The notes under the pieces: model-generated
Database searches by the model: none
What the model was told of the DNA's origin: nothing
The model's input: the letters and a program-made list of their open reading frames with translations, nothing else
Position numbers and translations under genes: made by a program
Shown: positions 20,014-29,308 of the stretch, piece after piece
Numbering within the stretch: position 1 is the stretch's first letter
Layout: every line of letters begins with the position of its first letter
Origin: Clostridiales bacterium
GTDB lineage: Bacteria > Bacillota > Clostridia > UBA1381
DNA: 35,111 nt
NCBI GenBank assembly: GCA_029219925.1
Contig: JAQXUJ010000152.1
Span: 1 to 35,111, forward strand
Direction: 5' to 3'

Positions 20014-20655
20014 CTACGCAATCCGGCTGGTAAACATCACCGCTTTGCCCAGCACACGTATGTGCCCCAATGCCTCGCCTTCATACACCATCGGCTGGTA
20101 TTTCGGATTTTCCGCATAAAGTATGATTTGCTGTAATTCCGGATAATAGTAAAACCGCTTGAGAGTTACCTCATTATCATTTACAAGCACCGCTGCGATT
20201 TCCCCATTCTCAACGGTACTTTGCTCCCGGATAAACACCACATCACCGTCTAAAATACGAGCGTTTATCATGCTGTCGCCCTTTGCTGTCAGGCAGAAAT
20301 CTGCATTGATGGAATCACTGACCTCAATAAATGTTTCAAAATCCTGCTCGCACATTGTCGGAACTCCGCAGGGAATTGAACCCAGCATAGGAATTTTTTT
20401 CGTTGCAATGGGGCGAAGATTGTATCTTGCCATGTCTTCCGCGGTTAGACCGCTTCCTTCATATCCCATCAAATAGTCCAACGATACCCCAAAAAAATCC
20501 GCTATACTCTTTAAAACCTCGTCCGATTGGGGTTTTTTTCTCTGACCCTGCTCATACATTCCAATTGTGCTTTTTGAAATGCCCAGCTTTTTCGCCAACT
20601 CCTCCTGTGACAGACCCGCACGTTTTCGCAGGTCCTTTAATTTGCTCCCGAACAT
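20014..20655 (-). CDS. Phage repressor: XRE HTH plus S24/LexA-type autopeptidase
   Basis: LKDLRKRAGLSQEELAKKLGISKSTIGMYEQGQRKK HTH; GSIPCGVP cleavage-site-like, GDSM Ser and VTLKRF Lys of S24 peptidases. Confidence 0.93.
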   Translation of the reverse strand: MFGSKLKDLRKRAGLSQEELAKKLGISKSTIGMYEQGQRKKPQSDEVLKSIADFFGVSLDYLMGYEGSGLTAEDMARYNLRPIATKKIPMLGSIPCGVPTMCEQDFETFIEVSDSINADFCLTAKGDSMINARILDGDVVFIREQSTVENGEIAAVLVNDNEVTLKRFYYYPELQQIILYAENPKYQPMVYEGEALGHIRVLGKAVMFTSRIA

Positions 20656-20747
20656 ATTTTTTCTCCTTCCAAAGATTTTTTCGCATGATTTACGGATTGT
20701 GTTCATCTCAGCTGCACTATTTTATACCGCCTTTATGCTATGCTACT

Positions 20748-20777
20748 ATTATACACCACGAAATGTGTTTTTGTCAA
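20748..20777 (-). promoter_or_regulatory. Leftward repressor promoter
   Basis: On the minus strand TTGACA, 18-bp spacer, TATAAT; operator O1 lies in the spacer. Confidence 0.8.
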
Positions 20778-20897
20778 TAAAAACCACAAAACGTGATATA
20801 AGTTTGTGAAAATTACACAAAACGTGGTAAAATTCTCTAAACACTCTTGACAAACACCACGATATGTGGTTTAATTATATAGAACCACGAATTGTGG
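20756..20897. promoter_or_regulatory. Five repressor operator sites, consensus CCACGAWWTGTGG
   Basis: ccacgaaatgtgt 20756-20768; ccacaaaacgtga 20784-20796; acacaaaacgtgg 20815-20827; ccacgatatgtgg 20857-20869; ccacgaattgtgg 20885-20897. Confidence 0.85.
20847..20875 (+). promoter_or_regulatory. Rightward early phage promoter
   Basis: TTGACA, 17-bp spacer, TTTAAT, with operator O4 filling the spacer. Confidence 0.65.
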
Positions 20898-21216
20898 ACA
20901 AGACTGTGCAGGTGCGTGGACGGCATATCGGATTTTTTATGGGAGGAGGTAAAGTAGGTTAGCAAGGCGGAGACAATTCAAAACGTTAACAGTGCGCTAC
21001 TATTAATACAAATGTGCGGTGGGTTTCAGGCTGTTGATAGAAATGGGCTTTAATAACATTTGGAAGGAGGATTTAAGGCTATTAAGCTCATACAAAATGA
21101 ATTGACCTTGCGAGTTGAAAATTTGCGGACGGAAGGCAGAAAGAGAGATGAGTTGTGAAAATCAATCTTTGCCGGCAAATACTTTTGTAAAAATATAAAG
21201 GGAAGGAGTGGTGCAG

Positions 21217-21414
21217 ATGGATATTTACGGTGACATAATGCGTGCCGAACGGTGCCGTACCATGAATTACGGAGCCGACATTGCAGAGGAATGTGAAGTG
21301 CGCTGCCCAATATGCAACAGCGTTGACTGGGATTTCCTTTTAAGGGATAATTACGGCGACATTATTGGCTGCGAGGACTGCGTTACAAAGGTCTACATAG
21401 ATGAAATAATGTGA
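21217..21414 (+). CDS. Small zinc-finger-like phage protein
   Basis: CPICNSVDW...CEDC Cys pairs; ggaaggagt RBS before ATG 21217. Confidence 0.7.
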   Translation: MDIYGDIMRAERCRTMNYGADIAEECEVRCPICNSVDWDFLLRDNYGDIIGCEDCVTKVYIDEIM

Positions 21415-21472
21415 AAAGGGACATATAAACATTAAAGGGACACTAAATATACTATGGGCATAAGGAGGAAAA

Positions 21473-22231
21473 ATGGCTAATCCACAAAGAGAAAACGGAT
21501 ACACCGGTATTGCGAATGAAATTCTGGAGGCGGTATATTCACGGAAATTTAACGGGACGCAGCTTCGTATTCTGCTGCTGTTATGGCGCTACACCTACGG
21601 CTACAACCGAAAGGAACATGACCTGTCACTGAGCTTTATTGCCGAGGCGCTGGGCTCAGCGGAGGAGGTTGTATCAAGGCAGATTACCCGGCTTATACGC
21701 TGCGGCGTTATCTGTTCCGTCGGAAAAAAGAAGGGCTCCGGCGCCAGAATTCTGCGTTTTTGCAAGGACTATGACAAATGGAACATTGACGAAAACTGCA
21801 ATACTCAGTCGGTCAATACAAGGGTTGATAAAATTGTTACCCCTTCATTGACCGATAAGTTATGCGAAACCATGACCGGGCAGTCAGATAATAATATACA
21901 AGAATATAAAAATCAAATTTTATATCTTAAAGAAAGCGAGGAACTTGCACAGGAAGTTAAGCTTTGTCTTAAGAAATGGCTTGAATATAAGCTGGAACGA
22001 GGCGTGATTTACAGCAAAACCGCCTTCCGTTCCCTGATTGAGGTCACTAAGCTGTATTCGGAAAAGCGCGGAAAAATGATGGTAGCGGCTATAATCATGC
22101 AGAGTATTGCCTCGGGTTATACCGGCATTATCTGGGACAAGCTGGGCGTTAACCCTTACAGCTCTGACGAGGCCTACGTCGAAAGCAAATATGACAGGAA
22201 TGATTTGGAACTTTTATCAAGAAACGCCTAA
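21473..22231 (+). CDS. Phage replication protein O-like (replisome organizer N-terminal domain)
   Basis: NGYTGIANEILEAVYSRKFNGTQLRILLLLWRYTYGYNRKEHDLSLSFIAEAL...RQITRLIRCGVI. Confidence 0.88.
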   Translation: MANPQRENGYTGIANEILEAVYSRKFNGTQLRILLLLWRYTYGYNRKEHDLSLSFIAEALGSAEEVVSRQITRLIRCGVICSVGKKKGSGARILRFCKDYDKWNIDENCNTQSVNTRVDKIVTPSLTDKLCETMTGQSDNNIQEYKNQILYLKESEELAQEVKLCLKKWLEYKLERGVIYSKTAFRSLIEVTKLYSEKRGKMMVAAIIMQSIASGYTGIIWDKLGVNPYSSDEAYVESKYDRNDLELLSRNA

Positions 22232-22243
22232 AGGAGTGATTTT

Positions 22244-22537
22244 ATGACACGAAATGATTTAATGCAGGCTTATTATATTGACAGGGAAATTGACTCGTGG
22301 AAGCATGAGGATCAAATCAACCAGATTTCCGAAAAGCTGGAGCAGCTGGAACGCACACGCCGCGAAATTTTATCCTTTATTATGAGTATTGACGACCCCC
22401 AGACTCGGCTTATTTTTAAACTTCGGTGTCTGAATAACCTTACATGGAATGCCGTCGCCGATAAAGTAGGAGGTATGAATTCCGAATACACCGTGAAAAA
22501 ACGCTTTTACCGTTACCTTGATAAAATCGGTGCATAG
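22244..22537 (+). CDS. DUF1492-like/ArpU-RinA-type phage regulator
   Basis: MTRNDLMQAYYIDREIDSWKHEDQI...RLIFKLRCLNNLTWNAVADKVGG helical plus sigma-4-like region. Confidence 0.65.
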   Translation: MTRNDLMQAYYIDREIDSWKHEDQINQISEKLEQLERTRREILSFIMSIDDPQTRLIFKLRCLNNLTWNAVADKVGGMNSEYTVKKRFYRYLDKIGA

Positions 22538-22630
22538 ATAAAGTTGTCCCACATGTCCCGATGATTTATGGTATAATATAGGGGACACATAAAGGAAAGG
22601 GGACATAAAAACTATGAAAGAGGGTAATTC

Positions 22631-23074
22631 ATGAAAAAAAATGAGTTTTGGACCGAAAAGGACGGCATTATGCTGATTGCGGCATGGCGCAGGGACGGTC
22701 TTGCCGTAAGCGATATTGCTCGGAAAATCGGCGTTAAGCTGCGAACTCTTCTGCGGTGGGAACGCGGCTGTGCGGAACTACACAGCGCACTCATGGAAAG
22801 CCGTGAGCGTACCGACGCCTGCGTTGAGGCGGCTCTTTTGAAAAAAGCTTTGGGCTTTCGCACTACCGAGGAAAAATATGTCGTTAAGGCGGACGGCAAG
22901 GAGGAGGTTACCACCGTGATAAAGGAGGTTCCGCCCGATGTTTCGGCGGCATCGGTTTGGCTCAAGAACCGCCGTCCCGATAAATGGCGGGATAAACCCA
23001 CAGAAGGCGGCTCGGATATGTACAAAAAACTTGATGAGTTTTTGGGAGGCATTGATGCTGACGCTAACCGATAA
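22631..23074 (+). CDS. Phage terminase small-subunit-like HTH protein
   Basis: WTEKDGIMLIAAWRRDGLAVSDIARKIGV...ALLKKALGFRTTEEK...VPPDVSAASVWLKNRRPDKWRDK; directly upstream of the large subunit. Confidence 0.8.
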   Translation: MKKNEFWTEKDGIMLIAAWRRDGLAVSDIARKIGVKLRTLLRWERGCAELHSALMESRERTDACVEAALLKKALGFRTTEEKYVVKADGKEEVTTVIKEVPPDVSAASVWLKNRRPDKWRDKPTEGGSDMYKKLDEFLGGIDADANR

Positions 23075-24221
23075 ACAAAAGGAGTTTTGGCGCTGCGCCA
23101 CACATCGCTGGAATATCAAGGAGGGGGCAACCAGAAGCGGAAAAACATATCTTGATTATTTCTTGATACCAAAGCGCATTCGGGCATGCACCGGAAACGG
23201 ACTTACTGTTCTGCTTGGAAACACGAAAGGGACACTAAATCGAAATATTTTGGAGCCCATGCGCGGCATATGGGGCGACGAGCTCGTAGGTCAGATAAGC
23301 AGTGATAACACGGTTTGGCTGTTCGGTAAAAAATGTCACGCTCTTGGCGCAGACAAGGTTTCGCAAGTGGCGCGTCTTCAGGGTTCGGGCATTGAATATT
23401 GCTACGGTGACGAGGTTACTACATGGAATGAGGAGGTCTTCGCCATGCTTAAATCGCGTCTGGATAAGCCGAATTCCATTTTTGACGGCACCTGCAATCC
23501 CGACAGCCCCAATCATTGGCTGCTGAGGTTTTTGGAAAGCGGCGCTGATATTTTCCGCCAGCACTATACTATCTATGATAACCCCAATCTGCCCCCGGAA
23601 TTTGTGAAAAATTTGGAGCTGGAATACAGCGGCACCGTTTATTTCGACCGGTTTATTCTGGGAAAATGGGCGCTGGCAGAGGGACTGGTCTATCCCATGT
23701 TTAACCGCAGCCGGCATGTTTTCTCTCATGAGCCGCCCGCAGGTGAATATCATGTTTCGGTGGATTACGGTACACTTAATCCGTGCAGTATGGGTGTATG
23801 GTGCATTTCGGAGGGCAAGGCATGGCGTTTGCGTGAATTCTACTACGACGGCCGCAAAAATCGTCGGCTGATGACCGACGAGGATTATTATAATGCTCTT
23901 GAAAAATTGGTTGGGGACACTAAAATTCAGAGCGTAATAATCGACCCGTCAGCCGCAAGCTTTATTGAAACGGTGCGCCGTCATGGACGTTTCACCGTTA
24001 AAAAGGCGAAAAATAACGTCCTGGACGGTATTCGATACACCGCCGGATTGATTTCCGACGGCAAAATAATGATTCACGAATCATGTGCAGACACCTTACG
24101 TGAATTCGGTGCGTACAGCTGGGATAATTCCGCCGAAACCGACCGTCCTGTGAAAATGAACGACCATGCCATGGACGATGTGCGCTACTTCTGCAACACG
24201 GTGCTGAAAAGATTATGGTAA
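23055..24221 (+). CDS. Phage terminase large subunit (PBSX-family-like)
   Basis: MLTLTDKQKEFWRCATHRWNIKEGATRSGKTYLDYF Walker A-like; CNPDSPNHWLLRF; FDRFILGKWALAEGLVYPMF; DYGTLNPCSMGVW nuclease start. Confidence 0.93.
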   Translation: MLTLTDKQKEFWRCATHRWNIKEGATRSGKTYLDYFLIPKRIRACTGNGLTVLLGNTKGTLNRNILEPMRGIWGDELVGQISSDNTVWLFGKKCHALGADKVSQVARLQGSGIEYCYGDEVTTWNEEVFAMLKSRLDKPNSIFDGTCNPDSPNHWLLRFLESGADIFRQHYTIYDNPNLPPEFVKNLELEYSGTVYFDRFILGKWALAEGLVYPMFNRSRHVFSHEPPAGEYHVSVDYGTLNPCSMGVWCISEGKAWRLREFYYDGRKNRRLMTDEDYYNALEKLVGDTKIQSVIIDPSAASFIETVRRHGRFTVKKAKNNVLDGIRYTAGLISDGKIMIHESCADTLREFGAYSWDNSAETDRPVKMNDHAMDDVRYFCNTVLKRLW

Positions 24222-24238
24222 CTAAATAAGAAAAGAGG

Positions 24239-25537
24239 GTGATTGGAATTTTCAGTTTAAAGAATTATCTTGCGTCATTGGGCGCGGGAAACCTCAGCGA
24301 GATGAGTGCGGCAATTAACCGCTGGGGCGGACTTTACGAAAAGGGCGGCAGACTTTCTCTTGCTTCGGGTATTTGTGCCGAAACCGCACGGCTTGCAACG
24401 CTTGAATTTAAGTCCAAAATCAGCGGCTCAAAACGGGCGGATTTCCTGAACAGTCAGTATGAACGAGTGCTTGCCCAGCTCAGAAAAAGCTGCGAGCTGG
24501 CGTGCGCCAAGGGAGGAATTGTGTTTAAGCCCTATGTTTCCGGCAAGGAAATCAAGGTCAGCTGTATCCAGGCGGAAAGCTTTGTGCCGCTTGAGTTTGA
24601 TTCATCCGGCAACATCAGCGGCGCAGCTTTTCTGGACAGATTTTTCGACGGCAGACGGATTTACACCCGCATTGAACGGCACGGCTTTGAAAACGGCAGA
24701 TATATTATCCGTAACACCGCTTTTGTGTCCCCAAACGGTGATAGCCTTGGAAAACAGGTGCCGCTGTCTGATGTGGCCGACTGGAAAAATATCGAGCCGT
24801 ACATTGAGGCAGAGGGTGTTAAAAGACCGCTGTTTGCCTATCTTAAAATGCCGATGGCAAATTGGGTGGACGTAAATTCGCCCCTGGGCGTATCTGCTTT
24901 TGCCCGCGCCTGTGACCTCATCGAGGACGCTGAGGCCCAGTATGCACGGCTTTTATGGGAGTTCGAAAGCGGAGAACGTGCACTTTACGTGGACGAGGCC
25001 GCAGTAAAACGCGACCGGTTCGGACGGCACATTCTTCCCGATAAACGGCTGTACCGTCTTTTAAATACCGGCGACGATGCGCTGTTCAAGGATTGGACGC
25101 CGACAATCCGCGAAACGGACATCGTTAACGGGCTGAACGAAATTTTGCGGAGGATTGAATTTAACGTGGGTCTTGCGTACGGCACTTTGTCCGACGTTCA
25201 GGACGTGGACCGCACGGCGGAGGAGTTCCGCGCATCGAAGCAGCGCAGCTATGCGCATGTCTGTGACATTCAGGGAGCGATTGCGGCGGCTCTTTCCGAC
25301 CTGGCGTTCGCCATGAACACGCTGTGCGATTTGTACGGATTGTGCGGCGACGGCAAATACGAAATATCCTTCGATTTCGATGACAGCATTATCGCCGACC
25401 GGAAGGTGGAATTTGAAGAAAAAATGCGCCTTTTGGAACAGAAAATTATCTGTCCATGGGAGCTCAGAGCATGGTATTTCGGCGAGGAATCGGAATGTGC
25501 GAAGCGCGCTGTCGCGGAAGCACAAACAACAAATTAG
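24239..25537 (+). CDS. Phage portal protein
   Basis: Position after terminase; ARACDLIEDAEAQYARLLWEFESGERALYVDE...TAEEFRASKQRSYAHVCDIQGAI. GTG start. Confidence 0.85.
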   Translation: MIGIFSLKNYLASLGAGNLSEMSAAINRWGGLYEKGGRLSLASGICAETARLATLEFKSKISGSKRADFLNSQYERVLAQLRKSCELACAKGGIVFKPYVSGKEIKVSCIQAESFVPLEFDSSGNISGAAFLDRFFDGRRIYTRIERHGFENGRYIIRNTAFVSPNGDSLGKQVPLSDVADWKNIEPYIEAEGVKRPLFAYLKMPMANWVDVNSPLGVSAFARACDLIEDAEAQYARLLWEFESGERALYVDEAAVKRDRFGRHILPDKRLYRLLNTGDDALFKDWTPTIRETDIVNGLNEILRRIEFNVGLAYGTLSDVQDVDRTAEEFRASKQRSYAHVCDIQGAIAAALSDLAFAMNTLCDLYGLCGDGKYEISFDFDDSIIADRKVEFEEKMRLLEQKIICPWELRAWYFGEESECAKRAVAEAQTTN

Positions 25538-25548
25538 GAGGTAATCAG

Positions 25549-25974
25549 ATGGAGGAAATCAAAAAACTAATTCCGGGAATTACGGACAAGCAGCTGGAGG
25601 CTATTTCAAAGCTTTTGGCGGCAGAGTATGAAAAGGGCAAAAAAGAGGTTCAGGACGGCTTTGCTAAAAAGGAACGTGAAGACAAGATTGACCAAGCCAT
25701 TAAGGCTGCCGGCGCCCTGAACTTGAAGGCGGTCAGAGCATTGCTGAATATTGAGGCTGCTGCAAATGATGAAAAATCATTGTTCAAGCAGCTGGAAGCA
25801 ATAAAAAAAGAGTGCCCTTACCTGTTCGAGGACGAGACGAAAAAGCCGCAGTTTACATCAGGCAAGGTCAAAAACGGTTCTATTGACAAAAAAACCTTCG
25901 AGTCTATGAGCTATAAGAAGCGTCTGAAGCTTTTTTCGGAAAATCCTGAGCTGTATAGGCAGCTGGCAGAATAA
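25549..25974 (+). CDS. Phage scaffold-like/minor structural GP20-like protein
   Basis: Charged helical protein between portal and capsid; ALNLKAVRALLNIE...ECPYLFED motif. Confidence 0.75.
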   Translation: MEEIKKLIPGITDKQLEAISKLLAAEYEKGKKEVQDGFAKKEREDKIDQAIKAAGALNLKAVRALLNIEAAANDEKSLFKQLEAIKKECPYLFEDETKKPQFTSGKVKNGSIDKKTFESMSYKKRLKLFSENPELYRQLAE

Positions 25975-26021
25975 AAGGGACACTAAAAAATTTAGGGACA
26001 TAAAAAAGGAGAGTTTAAATT

Positions 26022-26888
26022 ATGGCATTGACACAAATCAGTAACATGGTAAACCCAAAGGTAATGGCGGACATGATTTCCGCTAAAATTGAGAAAAAAA
26101 TCGTAGTTGCACCTTTTGCAAAGGTTGATGACAGTCTTGTCGGAGTTGCCGGCGACACAATCGTAGTGCCGAGATATTCCTACATCGGTGACGCCGACGA
26201 TGTGGCAGAGGGCGTTGAGGTCGGCACAACCAAGCTTATCACAACAACCACCGAAGCAACCGTTAAGAAGGCTATGAAGGCGGTTGAACTGTCTGATGAA
26301 GCTGTGCTTTCGGGCTACGGCAACCCTATCGGCGAAACCAATAACCAGCTTGCTGCGGCTATTGCAGCCAAGGTGGATAACGACGCCATGGACGCACTTC
26401 AGACTTCAAGCGTTACATATACCGCTGACGGCATTATTTCCTATGACGGAATTATCGACGCAATCGATAAATTCGGTGAGGAAACAAACTGCCGCAAGGT
26501 TATATTTGTTCACCCCAATCAGCTTACTCAGCTGCGCCATGACCCGGATTTCATCTCCAGTGAGAAATATACCGGCGATGTTGCAGTAACGGGTGAAATC
26601 GGCATGATTGCCAATACCAGAGTCGTACCTTCAAAGAAGGTTCCGCTTAAAGACGGCGTTTACAGCTGTCCTATTGTCAAGCTGGACGAGGACGCTGACT
26701 CTGAGGACGAAACGCCGGCTCTTACAATTTACCTGAAAAGGGACACTAATGTTGAAACGGAACGCCAGACCTTGAAGCGCGTAACCGATATTTCGGTCGA
26801 CAAATTCTATACGGTTGTACTCTCGAATGAAAGCAAGGTAGTTCTTGCTAAATTCGATGAGAATGCGGCATCAGCTGCAAATGCATAA
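26022..26888 (+). CDS. Phage major capsid protein (N4-gp56-like)
   Basis: MALTQISNMVNPKVMADMISAKIEKKIVVAPFAKVDDSLVGVAGDTIVVPRYSYIGDADDV. Confidence 0.88.
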   Translation: MALTQISNMVNPKVMADMISAKIEKKIVVAPFAKVDDSLVGVAGDTIVVPRYSYIGDADDVAEGVEVGTTKLITTTTEATVKKAMKAVELSDEAVLSGYGNPIGETNNQLAAAIAAKVDNDAMDALQTSSVTYTADGIISYDGIIDAIDKFGEETNCRKVIFVHPNQLTQLRHDPDFISSEKYTGDVAVTGEIGMIANTRVVPSKKVPLKDGVYSCPIVKLDEDADSEDETPALTIYLKRDTNVETERQTLKRVTDISVDKFYTVVLSNESKVVLAKFDENAASAANA

Positions 26889-26908
26889 TCAGCGGGAGTG
26901 TAATATAA

Positions 26909-27232
26909 ATGCTGGAATTTTACATCCGTAAATACGGAAAAAATGCTGAAATTCCCCTTGATTGCTTTGAACTGTGGGCAGAACGGGCAAAGACCTATAT
27001 TGAAAGTCTTTGCACTGCTCTGCCGGACAGCGACGCGGCAAAAATGTGTATTTGCGAGGCGGCGGAGCTGTTATATACCCGTTCGGACAGGGACGGCATT
27101 GAATCGGAAACCAATGACGGCTACTCTGTGAAATATGAAAAAGGGGACATAAAAACCGCGGTTTACGAAATAGCAAAACGCTATCTGGCGTCAAGCGGAG
27201 CATTGTACAGAGGTGATGTGTGTGACGAATAA
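26909..27232 (+). CDS. Head-tail connector-like protein
   Basis: Small helical protein directly after the capsid gene; synteny. Confidence 0.6.
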   Translation: MLEFYIRKYGKNAEIPLDCFELWAERAKTYIESLCTALPDSDAAKMCICEAAELLYTRSDRDGIESETNDGYSVKYEKGDIKTAVYEIAKRYLASSGALYRGDVCDE

Positions 27233-27524
27233 AAGCTGTATTACCATATGGCATGACGGTATGCCGGAGGTGTATGACGGTACTGTCGGAAATGCGTCAG
27301 AAAGGGACATAAAAAACGGAATTAAACAGCACGGATACCATGACGCATCTGCAATGAGCGTGAGGATTTTCACTAAGTCGAAGCTTTCGGCAGGTATCGG
27401 AGATTTTATAAGGCCGGGTACTCATCAGGACGACGGCGACAGAAACAGCGACCTCAGAATAACCGAAATACATGACAACAGAAAGGGGGCTGCGCCGCAT
27501 TACCGCTTGGTTTGCGGCAGATAG
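27216..27524 (+). CDS. Phage head-closure/minor capsid-like protein
   Basis: Synteny; short beta-rich protein overlapping neighbours. Confidence 0.5.
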   Translation: MCVTNKSCITIWHDGMPEVYDGTVGNASERDIKNGIKQHGYHDASAMSVRIFTKSKLSAGIGDFIRPGTHQDDGDRNSDLRITEIHDNRKGAAPHYRLVCGR

Positions 27525-27525
27525 A

Positions 27526-27930
27526 ATGATTGAAAGCATACGTAAATTCATGATGACCTGTCCTCTTCTTGACGGAGCTGAGGTAAACGTAAATTATCTT
27601 GCGCCGGAGCCGCGCAGCTTTGCGGTGGACAATATATCGGCGCCTCCTGTTGTGAAGAGGTATTCCGACGGCGGATGCATCAGACAGTTCTGCTTTGCCG
27701 TCGCCTGCCGTGATGCCTACGACCGTGATGAAAAAGGCAATTCTGAAACGGCACAGCTTTTTGAAAAGCTGGCGGCATGGATTGAAGAACAGGATTTGAT
27801 CGGAAATTACCCGGATATTACGGGCATTCCCGTGGGTCTTGAGGTTACCGGAAGCGCAGCTTTGGAAAACACCGACGGATTCACGGCACGGACTTCAATG
27901 CAGGCAAGACTTCTGTACAGACAGAAATAA
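27526..27930 (+). CDS. Phage minor capsid/tail-terminator-like protein
   Basis: MIESIRKFMMTCPLLDGAEVNVNYLAPEPRSFAV...CFAVACRDAYDRDEKGNSETAQLFEKLAAWIEEQ; synteny. Confidence 0.65.
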   Translation: MIESIRKFMMTCPLLDGAEVNVNYLAPEPRSFAVDNISAPPVVKRYSDGGCIRQFCFAVACRDAYDRDEKGNSETAQLFEKLAAWIEEQDLIGNYPDITGIPVGLEVTGSAALENTDGFTARTSMQARLLYRQK

Positions 27931-28016
27931 CATATTGTCCGTTTGGGGACATATAATCTGCCGTCTGCCTTTGTCCGGGACGGCAGAAAAAAATTTGGTG
28001 GAAAGGGAAGAATTTT

Positions 28017-28493
28017 ATGATAAAAAGATGTGAAAAATTGGCATTCATGAAGGTGGGTTCGGATAGTGTTTACACACGTATGACGGGCTTTACCGAGCTG
28101 TCGGTATCCAAAAATCCGAAGGAATATTCAAGGAAGTATATTGATGAGGATATGGAACGCAGCGCGGTAGTGGGATATTCTCCGTCCATGACGTATAAGC
28201 TGGACCTTGACCCCTCTGACAGCGTTCACGAGGTCTTCGCAAATATTGCGGACCATGAGCTGACAGGAAACGACGCAGTTAAAAGCGTGGCAATTGTGGA
28301 TATTTCAAGCCTCGATTCAAGCGGCAAGGCTAAAGCGATTGTGCGTGATTTTACCATAATTCCCTCGTCTGAGGGCGACGACAGCGATACCTATACTGCC
28401 GGCGGAAGCATGAAGGCTGCGGGGGAAATAACCTTCGGAATGGCAACAACTACCGACGAATGGCAGACAATTACGTTTACTGCCGGTGAATAA
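28017..28493 (+). CDS. Phage major tail protein
   Basis: FMKVGSDSVYTRMTGFTELSVSKNPKEYSRKYIDEDMERSAVVGYSPSMTYKLDLDPSDSVHEVFANIADHE. Confidence 0.8.
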   Translation: MIKRCEKLAFMKVGSDSVYTRMTGFTELSVSKNPKEYSRKYIDEDMERSAVVGYSPSMTYKLDLDPSDSVHEVFANIADHELTGNDAVKSVAIVDISSLDSSGKAKAIVRDFTIIPSSEGDDSDTYTAGGSMKAAGEITFGMATTTDEWQTITFTAGE

Positions 28494-28540
28494 TACATTT
28501 CAAACAAATTAGGGACATATAAATAGAGAGGGGACATAAA

Positions 28541-29134
28541 ATGGGGATTTTGACGGAGGGATTACCCGACAGCATCACGGTGGAAGGAAAGAAATACGCG
28601 GTGAACACCGATTTCCGGGTTTGGATCAAGTTTGGCGAGCTGATGTCGACGTCTGCGACGTCCTCGGAAAAGCTGTTTTCTGCCATAGTGCTTTGTTTTG
28701 ATAAAGACCGCTCAAGGCAGCTGCCCTCCGACCCCGCCGCCGCTCTCGAAGCCCTTTGCGATTTTTACGCCTGCGGAAAGCTGCACTCCGGCGGCAAAAA
28801 GCCGGGCAGAAATCGTGGCGGAAAAAAAGACAGAGTGTTCAGCTTCAGCGAGGACTGGGGCTATATCTACGCCGCGTTTCTGTCAGAGTACGGCATGGAT
28901 TTGTTTTCGGAAAGACTGCATTGGTATCAGTTTATGGCGCTTTTGGAAAGCCTTTCGGAGGAATCGCGATTCATGAAAATTCTTGCGTACCGCACGGTGC
29001 AGCCGGAGAATACCGCCGACAGCGCAAGGCGAAAGTTCCTGCGGCGAATGAAAAGCCTCTACTCTCTGCCGGACAACAGGACAGAGGAGGAGAAGGAGTC
29101 TGAGCTTGCCGATAAGCTGTCACTTCTGTTTTAA
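28541..29134 (+). CDS. Phage Gp15-like tail assembly protein
   Basis: LPDSITVEGKKYAVNTDFRVWIKFGELM...FSFSEDWGYIYAAFLSEYGMDL...LHWYQFMALLESL. Confidence 0.85.
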   Translation: MGILTEGLPDSITVEGKKYAVNTDFRVWIKFGELMSTSATSSEKLFSAIVLCFDKDRSRQLPSDPAAALEALCDFYACGKLHSGGKKPGRNRGGKKDRVFSFSEDWGYIYAAFLSEYGMDLFSERLHWYQFMALLESLSEESRFMKILAYRTVQPENTADSARRKFLRRMKSLYSLPDNRTEEEKESELADKLSLLF

Positions 29135-29308
29135 TTGATTATACCGAAGTGGCTAATATCATTTGTGTACAGCCCGGGGACAGCGTATGTGAAACGCTTA
29201 AGGACATATGGGTTAATGCTGCGGAAATGCCGCTTGGCAGAGATTGTTAACACTTTTCGGGGACATAAAATATAATATAATATTAACTTATTCCCGGAGG
29301 TGATAATT

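Noticed and set aside
20756-20897. LexA/SOS boxes
   Set aside because: The palindromes are CCACGAWWTGTGG, not the Gram-positive CGAAC-N4-GTTCG box; better explained as phage repressor operators.
22134-22139. Additional GGGACA hits (22134, 29177, 30032, 32228, 708)
   Set aside because: They lack the A-rich (Y)TAAA-type tail and fit ordinary coding sequence, so they were left out of the 19-copy count.
29115-29140. Programmed -1 frameshift at the end of the Gp15-like gene
   Set aside because: The adjoining -1 frame is open but no X XXY YYZ slippery heptamer is present (sequence CTT CTG TTT TAA).
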